Of a stretch of DNA of 64,000 nucleotides, positions 57,943 to 64,000 are shown in pieces. The notes under the pieces were generated by a model. It was not told where the DNA came from. It made no database searches and worked only from the letters and a program-made list of their open reading frames with translations. A program made the position numbers and the translations under genes. The stretch is from contig JAAFGX010000010.1 of NCBI GenBank assembly GCA_010365115.1, forward strand, positions 1 through 64,000, written 5' to 3'. Origin of the DNA: Paludibacter sp. (GTDB taxonomy: Bacteria > Bacteroidota > Bacteroidia > Bacteroidales > Paludibacteraceae). Position 1 is the stretch's first letter. Each line of letters starts with the position of its first letter.

Positions 57943-59634
57943 ATGGAAAATATAATTGATGAAACACCAAAGAAAAGCTTGAATTTTATAGAAGCTTTTG
58001 TAGAGCAAGACCTAAAAGAAGGTAAAAATGATGGTCGAATTCAAACCCGTTTTCCACCGGAACCGAATGGATATTTGCACATTGGTCACGCCAAAGCAAT
58101 ATGTCTTGATTTTGGCATTGCTAAAAATTACAATGGAATTTGTAACCTTCGTTTCGATGATACCAATCCGGTAAAGGAAGATGTAGAATATGTAGATTCA
58201 ATTCAGGAGGATATTCAATGGCTCGGTTACCAATGGTCAAATGTATATTATGCTTCAGATTATTTTCAACAACTTTGGGATTTAACCATTGAACTGATTA
58301 AAAAAGGCAAAGCTTATATTGATGAGCAATCTGCCGAAACCATTGCCAAACAAAAAGGCACACCCACCGTTCCGGGAACCGAAAGTCCATATCGCAACCG
58401 TCCGATTGAAGAAAATTTGGAATTGTTCGAAAAAATGAATACTGGTGAAGTTCCCGAAGGAGCTATGGTACTTCGTGCAAAAATTGATATGGCATCGTCT
58501 AACATGCATTTCCGCGATCCGTTAATGTACCGTATTATCAATTCACATCCGCATCACCGCACCGGTTCGAAGTGGAAAGCTTATCCAATGTACGATTATG
58601 CACACGGTCAATCAGATTATTTCGAAGGCGTGACGCATTCACTTTGTACCTTAGAATTTGAAGTGCATCGTCCACTTTACGATTGGTTTATCGATCAGTT
58701 TAAAAATTCCGATTATCGTCCGCGACAAATAGAGTTCAACCGTTTGAACCTTACAAACACTGTGATGAGCAAACGTAAAATGCTCCAATTGGTACAAGAA
58801 GGTTTGGTTAGCGGTTGGGATGATCCTCGCATGCCTACAATTTGTGGCTTGCGCCGCAGAGGTTATTCGCCCGATGCCATTCATAATTTTATTGATAAAA
58901 TTGGCTATACGAAATTCGAAGCACAAAACGATATAGGCTTATTGGAACATTCAGTACGTGAGAGCTTAAACAAAACAGCAATTCGTGTAAATGCTGTTAT
59001 TCATCCAATAAAACTCATTATAACCAATTATCCAGAGGGGAAAGTGGAGATGATGGAAACAATCAATAATCCTGAAGATGAATCGGCAGGAACTCGCGAA
59101 ATAGCATTTTCACGGGAATTGTATGTGGAACGTGATGATTTTATGGAAGAAGCACCTAAAAAGTATTTCCGCATGACACCAGGTCAGGAAGTTCGTTTGA
59201 AAAGTGCATATATTGTAAAATGTACCGGTTGCAAAAAAGACGCTGATGATAATATTGAAGAGATTTACGCTGAATACGATTCTGAAACCAAAAGCGGAAT
59301 GCCAGAATCGAACCGAAAAGTAAAAGGGACACTTCACTGGGTTTCTGCATCAAGTTGCCTGGATGCCGAGGTTCGTATTTACGACCGATTATTTAGTGTT
59401 GAAAATCCTTCGGCAGATGAGCGTGATTTCCGTGATTTACTGAACCCTGAATCGTTAAAAGTGCTAACCAATTGTAAAGTAGAAGCTTCTTTGAAAAGTG
59501 CTCAACCGTTGGATCATTTCCAATTCCAACGCATTGGATATTTTAATGTTGATCCTAATTCTACGCCTGAGAAATTGGTATTTAACCGTACCGTTTCGTT
59601 GAAAGACAGTTGGGCAAAAGAACAGGGAAGATAA
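57943..59634 (+). CDS. glnS: Glutaminyl-tRNA synthetase
   Basis: RFPPEPNGYLHIGHAKAICLDFGIA, RFDDTNPVKE, TNTVMSKRKMLQLV, GWDDPRMPTICGLRRRG. Confidence 0.97.
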   Translation: MENIIDETPKKSLNFIEAFVEQDLKEGKNDGRIQTRFPPEPNGYLHIGHAKAICLDFGIAKNYNGICNLRFDDTNPVKEDVEYVDSIQEDIQWLGYQWSNVYYASDYFQQLWDLTIELIKKGKAYIDEQSAETIAKQKGTPTVPGTESPYRNRPIEENLELFEKMNTGEVPEGAMVLRAKIDMASSNMHFRDPLMYRIINSHPHHRTGSKWKAYPMYDYAHGQSDYFEGVTHSLCTLEFEVHRPLYDWFIDQFKNSDYRPRQIEFNRLNLTNTVMSKRKMLQLVQEGLVSGWDDPRMPTICGLRRRGYSPDAIHNFIDKIGYTKFEAQNDIGLLEHSVRESLNKTAIRVNAVIHPIKLIITNYPEGKVEMMETINNPEDESAGTREIAFSRELYVERDDFMEEAPKKYFRMTPGQEVRLKSAYIVKCTGCKKDADDNIEEIYAEYDSETKSGMPESNRKVKGTLHWVSASSCLDAEVRIYDRLFSVENPSADERDFRDLLNPESLKVLTNCKVEASLKSAQPLDHFQFQRIGYFNVDPNSTPEKLVFNRTVSLKDSWAKEQGR

Positions 59635-59660
59635 CTTTTACATAAACTAACATTGAATAT

Positions 59661-59694
59661 AAAAACCGCTGCATAATCATGCAGCGGTTTTTTT
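59661..59694 (+). terminator. Intrinsic terminator of glnS
   Basis: AAAACCGCTGCAT-AATC-ATGCAGCGGTTTTTTT. Confidence 0.85.
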
Positions 59695-59828
59695 GTTGTC
59701 ACATATTCTTAATACTAATTACACAAAAGCATAATTATTTCGGAACAGGATTGTAATAGCCACCCTCTACTTTTGCATTATAATTTTTTGAAAAGAAAAA
59801 ACAAATTATAAACAAAAGAAAAAAAACA

Positions 59829-61223
59829 ATGAAAAAGATTTTTATTAATTATGCAGTAGCTTTAGTAAGTGCAACGATTGTATTGACATCGTGTGATCCA
59901 AAGGAGGTAGTAACTCCAGATCCTATTCCAACTTCAAAAAAAGTGATTATCAAAACAGACATTACCGGAACACGTAACTTGGTAAAAGATTCAACTTATG
60001 TTCTTCAGGGACAAATAAATGTTTCGGGCGTTATCAATATTGCTGCGGGAACAGTAATAAAAGGCGACAAATTGACAAAAGGTTGTTTGATTGTTGTTCC
60101 GGGCGGAAAAATAAATGCAGTAGGAACTGCAGCAGAACCAATCGTATTTACTTCGAATATGGAACCGGGATTGCGTGCAGCTGGTGACTGGGGTGGTTTG
60201 GTGTTAGTTGGTAAAGCTCCTGTGAATCAATCGACCGCAGTGGTTGAAGGATTATCGAGAGAAGTGGCTTATGGTACAACTGCAATACCAACCCGCGATG
60301 CAGCCGACAATTCAGGGAAATTACAATATGTTCGTATCGAATTCGCAGGTATTCCATTGCAACCAGATAAAGAAATCAATGGTTTAACTATGTGTGCTGT
60401 TGGTTCAAGTACAATGATCGACCACATTCAGGTTTCATATTGCGGAGATGATTCTTTCGAATGGTTTGGTGGTACGGTAAATGCAAAATATCTGATTGCT
60501 TACCTTGGATTGGACGATGAGTTTGATACTGATTATGGTTTTACAGGAAAAGTGCAATTTGCATTAGGTGTACGTAACCCAAGAGTTGCCGATGTATCCA
60601 CTTCAAACGGATTTGAATCGGACAATGATGGATCGGGCTCAACAGCTACACCACAGACTGCACCGGTTTTCTCAAATGTAACTTTAATCGGACCTTTCAA
60701 AACAACTACTACAAGCAATGTTAATGCAATGTTTGGTGCAGGAATGCATATCCGCCGCAACAGTTCGCTTTCAGTTTTCAACTCAGTATTTGCAGGATGG
60801 AATACCGGTTTATTGCTTGACGCAACCTCAACTTATGCCAATGCCACTTCGGGAAGTTTAGCTATTCAAAACTGCGCATTAGTTGGAAACAAATTGAAAT
60901 CGGTTAATGGTGCAGGATCTGTTACTGAACAACAAGCATTGGATTTCTTCAATACAACAAGTTTCAGCAACCAGATTATTGCTGATAATGTAACTGCAAA
61001 AATTGCGAATTCGTTTTTTGACGCATCCAAAGTAGGAATCCTAGCTAATCCGACTTCATTTATACCAGAAGCCGGATCAGCATTATTGTCGGGTGCAGCA
61101 TTTGCACACACAAAATTGACAAATTCATTCTTTACACCTACAACCTATATCGGAGCAGTTGGATCAACCGACTGGACAAAAGAAAGCTGGACAAATTTTG
61201 ATCCACAAAATACTGTTTATTAA
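59829..61223 (+). CDS. Exported lipoprotein, likely beta-helix-type
   Basis: Lipobox VLTSCDPKE; GVINIAAGTVIKGDKLTKGCLIVVPGGKINAVGTAAEPIVFTSNMEPGLRAAGDWGGLVLVG. Confidence 0.6.
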   Translation: MKKIFINYAVALVSATIVLTSCDPKEVVTPDPIPTSKKVIIKTDITGTRNLVKDSTYVLQGQINVSGVINIAAGTVIKGDKLTKGCLIVVPGGKINAVGTAAEPIVFTSNMEPGLRAAGDWGGLVLVGKAPVNQSTAVVEGLSREVAYGTTAIPTRDAADNSGKLQYVRIEFAGIPLQPDKEINGLTMCAVGSSTMIDHIQVSYCGDDSFEWFGGTVNAKYLIAYLGLDDEFDTDYGFTGKVQFALGVRNPRVADVSTSNGFESDNDGSGSTATPQTAPVFSNVTLIGPFKTTTTSNVNAMFGAGMHIRRNSSLSVFNSVFAGWNTGLLLDATSTYANATSGSLAIQNCALVGNKLKSVNGAGSVTEQQALDFFNTTSFSNQIIADNVTAKIANSFFDASKVGILANPTSFIPEAGSALLSGAAFAHTKLTNSFFTPTTYIGAVGSTDWTKESWTNFDPQNTVY

Positions 61224-61254
61224 TCTTTCAAGTTTCATGTAAAATCAGGAGCGG

Positions 61255-61285
61255 GAGAAGTTACGGTGACGTAACTTCTCTTTTT
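61255..61285 (+). terminator. Intrinsic terminator
   Basis: GAGAAGTTACG-GTGA-CGTAACTTCTCTTTTT. Confidence 0.85.
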
Positions 61286-61387
61286 CTAATTAAGACTTGT
61301 AACACATATTAAATTTATCGTTACCGATACCAAAATCATAGGTTTTATGGTATTTTTGTAATGTCAACACACCTTAAAAAAAAGATT

Positions 61388-61861
61388 ATGCGCAAAATAA
61401 TTGTTTCCATTCTGCTTTTGCTGACTGTTCATATTTCCTTATCAGCACAGACAAGTTCTATTGTACAAAGCGACGGATTATTTTTTACCGATGCCACTCA
61501 AACTAAACTGTACACTGGCGAATATAAAGAGTATTTCGATAATGCATCTTTAAAATTAGAAATGAACATAAAAGATGGAAAGCCCGAAGGTGCTTACATT
61601 GTTTATTTCGCTAATGGTAAACCCAACGAAGTTCGCGCTTACCGCAACGGTGAATTTCACGGTGTGTGGCGTACTTATAACGAAGCCGGAATGTTGATTG
61701 CCGAAGCAATATATCGTCAGAATAAAAAAAATGGCTCATGGCATGTATGGGACGATTCGGGCATTATGCGCTATGAAATGCAATACAATGAGGGTAAAAA
61801 ATCTGGAACCTGGTACATGTGGGATGAAAAAGGAAAATTGATTTCGGAGAAAAAGTATTAG
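61388..61861 (+). CDS. Exported MORN/YwqK-like repeat protein
   Basis: Signal peptide; repeats YFANGKPNEVRAYRNGEFHGVWRTYNEAGMLIAEAIYRQNKKNGSWHVWDDSGIMRYEMQYNEGKKSGTWYMWDEKGKLISEKKY. Confidence 0.75.
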   Translation: MRKIIVSILLLLTVHISLSAQTSSIVQSDGLFFTDATQTKLYTGEYKEYFDNASLKLEMNIKDGKPEGAYIVYFANGKPNEVRAYRNGEFHGVWRTYNEAGMLIAEAIYRQNKKNGSWHVWDDSGIMRYEMQYNEGKKSGTWYMWDEKGKLISEKKY

Positions 61862-62027
61862 AAACAACGACGTGTAAATACTTAAAAATTGACTTTTAGC
61901 TCAAATATCACAGCTTTGAATTATTTCATATCAATGTATATTGTTTGTAACTTGCTTGTAACAACTTAATAGTTACTTTGCAGTATAATAAAAAAACAAG
62001 ATTACAAACTCAAAAAAACATATAGTT

Positions 62028-62378
62028 ATGAAAAAGCTAATATTATTATCCATTGTTTCTTTACTTTTCGTATCCTTACAACTTTCGGCGGAACCAAATC
62101 CAAATCCAACTCCTGCTCCAGCAGCTATAGTACAAGAACAGAATTTTATAGTAAAAGGAATGGTACTTGACAAACTAACACAAGAAACCCTTGCAGGCGC
62201 AGTGATTACCGCAAACGGACAAAAAGTGTATACCGATTTAGATGGCAATTTTGAAATATCAAATCTATGTGGTGATAAATGTCAATTGAAAATCAGCATG
62301 ATTTCCTACAATGATCAAACGTTGGAAGTTGACACTAACAAAGCTAATAATTTACATATCAGACTACAACAACGATAA
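62028..62378 (+). CDS. Exported carboxypeptidase-regulatory-like (CarboxypepD_reg) domain protein
   Basis: FIVKGMVLDKLTQETLAGAVITANGQKVYTDLDGNFEISNLCGDKCQLKISMISYNDQTLEV. Confidence 0.75.
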   Translation: MKKLILLSIVSLLFVSLQLSAEPNPNPTPAPAAIVQEQNFIVKGMVLDKLTQETLAGAVITANGQKVYTDLDGNFEISNLCGDKCQLKISMISYNDQTLEVDTNKANNLHIRLQQR

Positions 62379-62399
62379 TAAAAATTACATACATATTAC

Positions 62400-62433
62400 A
62401 GAGACAAATCTTTAAATAGGTTTGTCTCTTTTT
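62400..62433 (+). terminator. Intrinsic terminator
   Basis: AGAGACAAATCTTTAAATAGGTTTGTCTCTTTTTT. Confidence 0.8.
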
Positions 62434-62605
62434 TATTTTAGGAAAACCTGCTGGAATATAACATATTTGTAATACCAATAACATGTGAGCGTAACCTCGA
62501 TTTCGTTACTTTGTAAAGGATTTATTTCGATGAAATATAATTTTGAATGAAATCTCAAATTTGAAAATCAATTTTTATTCACAATTTGTTACCGTAAATT
62601 TGCTT

Positions 62606-63292
62606 ATGAGCCCCTATCGAATATTAGTAGTTGATGATGAAGAAGATTTGTGTGAGATACTACAATTTAACCTCGAGAATGAAGGGTATAATGTAGATGT
62701 TGCCTATTCGGCTGAAGAAGCATTAAAGAAAGATCTTACTCAATATAGTTTATTATTATTGGATGTAATGATGGGAGCTATGTCCGGTTTTAAAATGGCC
62801 CGAATCATTCGCGACAATCCCAAAACAGCTTTTACTCCAATTGTTTTTCTAACGGCAAAAACCAGCGAAAATGATCGGTTAACAGGATTTGCCATTGGAG
62901 CCGATGATTATATTTCCAAACCGTTTTCCATCCGTGAAGTTATAGCTCGAATTCATGCGGTTATTCGAAGAGTAGAAGCATTGAAGGTGAAAAGCATTAT
63001 TGAGAATATTTCATATGAAAATCTGGAAATGAATATAGTAAATAAAAAAGTTTTGCTTGAAAACAATGAAGTTTCGTTGACAAAAAAGGAATTTGAATTA
63101 TTGAAACTTTTTCTTGAGAACAGAAATCGGGTATTTTCGCGAGAAGAAATTCTAGCTCGTGTTTGGTCGGATGAAGATGGTGTGCTCAACAGAACCATTG
63201 ATGTTAACATTACCCGATTGCGCAAGAAAATAGGACATTATGAGCAAAATATCGTAACTCGGCTTGGATACGGTTATTGTTTTGAGGAATAA
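62606..63292 (+). CDS. OmpR/PhoB-family response regulator
   Basis: RILVVDDEEDLCEILQ, LLLLDVMMGAMSGFKMARII, VFLTAKTSENDRLTGFAIGADDYISKPFS, winged-helix C-terminus RTIDVNITRLRKKIG. Confidence 0.93.
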   Translation: MSPYRILVVDDEEDLCEILQFNLENEGYNVDVAYSAEEALKKDLTQYSLLLLDVMMGAMSGFKMARIIRDNPKTAFTPIVFLTAKTSENDRLTGFAIGADDYISKPFSIREVIARIHAVIRRVEALKVKSIIENISYENLEMNIVNKKVLLENNEVSLTKKEFELLKLFLENRNRVFSREEILARVWSDEDGVLNRTIDVNITRLRKKIGHYEQNIVTRLGYGYCFEE

Positions 63293-63295
63293 CTG

Positions 63296-63328
63296 AAACC
63301 CCCAAATCCCCCCGAATGGGGACTTTAA
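63296..63328. repeat. Single copy related to the lpxA-glnS CCCCCTAAATCCCCC repeat
   Basis: AAACCCCCAAATCCCCCCGAATGGGGACTTTAA. Confidence 0.85.
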
Positions 63329-63329
63329 T

Positions 63330-64000
63330 ATGACAAAGTTTTCGCTTCATATTACATTGTATATTAAGTTCATATATAATAAAAGTATTAAAAGCACGAC
63401 CTCATCCTTATCAATACCGCTTCTGTTTTTTCTTTCCTTTTTTTTCAGCATTCATCATTTATCATCCCAAAAAGTGGGACTGGTTTTAAGTGGTGGCGGC
63501 GCTCCCGGAATTGCACATATAGGTGTGATAAAGGCACTGGAAGAAAATAAAATTCCTATTGATTACATTACAGGAACTTCCATTGGAGCCGTAGTAGGCG
63601 GCTTGTATGCCATGGCATATTCTCCCAACGAAATCATTCAGTTCTTTAAATCGAAAGATTTCAACCAATGGTCCAACGGTGAAACAACTCCTTCCGAAAT
63701 CTATTATTTTAAAATTTCAGACGCTAAACCATGTCTTTTTGAAATAAATTACCCCATCAAGAAAGATAAACTTCTGAATTGGAAAACCGATTGGATTCCT
63801 TCCAGCCTGTTATCGCCACACGACATGAATTATGCTTTTGTACCACTTAGCGCACAAGCCAATGCCATTGTAGCAGGCGATTTTGATACGCTTTTTGTCC
63901 CCTTTAGGTGTGTTGCTTCGGATGTTTACAACAAACGAGCTTACGTTTTCAGGAATGGCCAATTAAGCAATGCCATCCGTGCTTCCATGACTTTCCCATT
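63330..64000 (+). CDS. Patatin-like phospholipase (3' truncated by window edge)
   Basis: My translation from ATG 63330 (not in the ORF track): [53 protein letters not shown]; open to the window end; GGGAPG and GTSIG patatin motifs. Confidence 0.85.
   Translation, partial: MTKFSLHITLYIKFIYNKSIKSTTSSLSIPLLFFLSFFFSIHHLSSQKVGLVLSGGGAPGIAHIGVIKALEENKIPIDYITGTSIGAVVGGLYAMAYSPNEIIQFFKSKDFNQWSNGETTPSEIYYFKISDAKPCLFEINYPIKKDKLLNWKTDWIPSSLLSPHDMNYAFVPLSAQANAIVAGDFDTLFVPFRCVASDVYNKRAYVFRNGQLSNAIRASMTFP

Noticed and set aside
57693-57959. 88-aa ORF spanning the lpxA-glnS gap
   Set aside because: Overlaps the lpxA 3' end, the inverted repeat and the glnS start; reads as translated repeat.
61388-61861. 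Toxin-antitoxin system (YwqK 'antitoxin' label)
   Set aside because: MORN-like YwqK repeats are often annotated this way, but there is a signal peptide and no adjacent toxin candidate.

Overview
The window is an AT-rich Bacteroidetes-type chromosomal segment. Supporting signs are the fused lpxC/fabZ, the acpP-fabF-rnc block, gldH next to a PSP1/RicT-like gene and holB, a fused alpha/beta E1, a TonB receptor with a DUF4249-like lipoprotein, and TAnnTTTG promoter boxes. It is mostly housekeeping genes: about 54 supported CDSs, 3 tRNAs (Arg-CCT, Leu-TAA, Gly-GCC) and several intrinsic terminators. I saw no transposase, integrase, prophage, CRISPR array or recognisable defence operon. The most unusual signal is intergenic. 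Several gaps are tiled by gap-free arrays of short 'words' (mostly 7 or 9 bp, most beginning GT on one strand), built from small vocabularies. Examples are exactly 11 x 7 bp after purN and 13 x 7 bp before lpxA. In at least three operon gaps (upstream of dgt, holB/PSP1, lpxC-fabZ/lpxA) the word polarity flips mid-gap, so GT-words follow the upstream stop codon and reverse-complement AAC-words precede the next start codon. In four cases the upstream stop is TAG and its G is the first base of the first word. I know of no named family for these arrays. Other observations include a strong candidate small RNA (about 4440-4541), a REPIN-like inverted doublet between lpxA and glnS, and several dispersed palindromic repeats. 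All functional calls were made by eye, without database searches.
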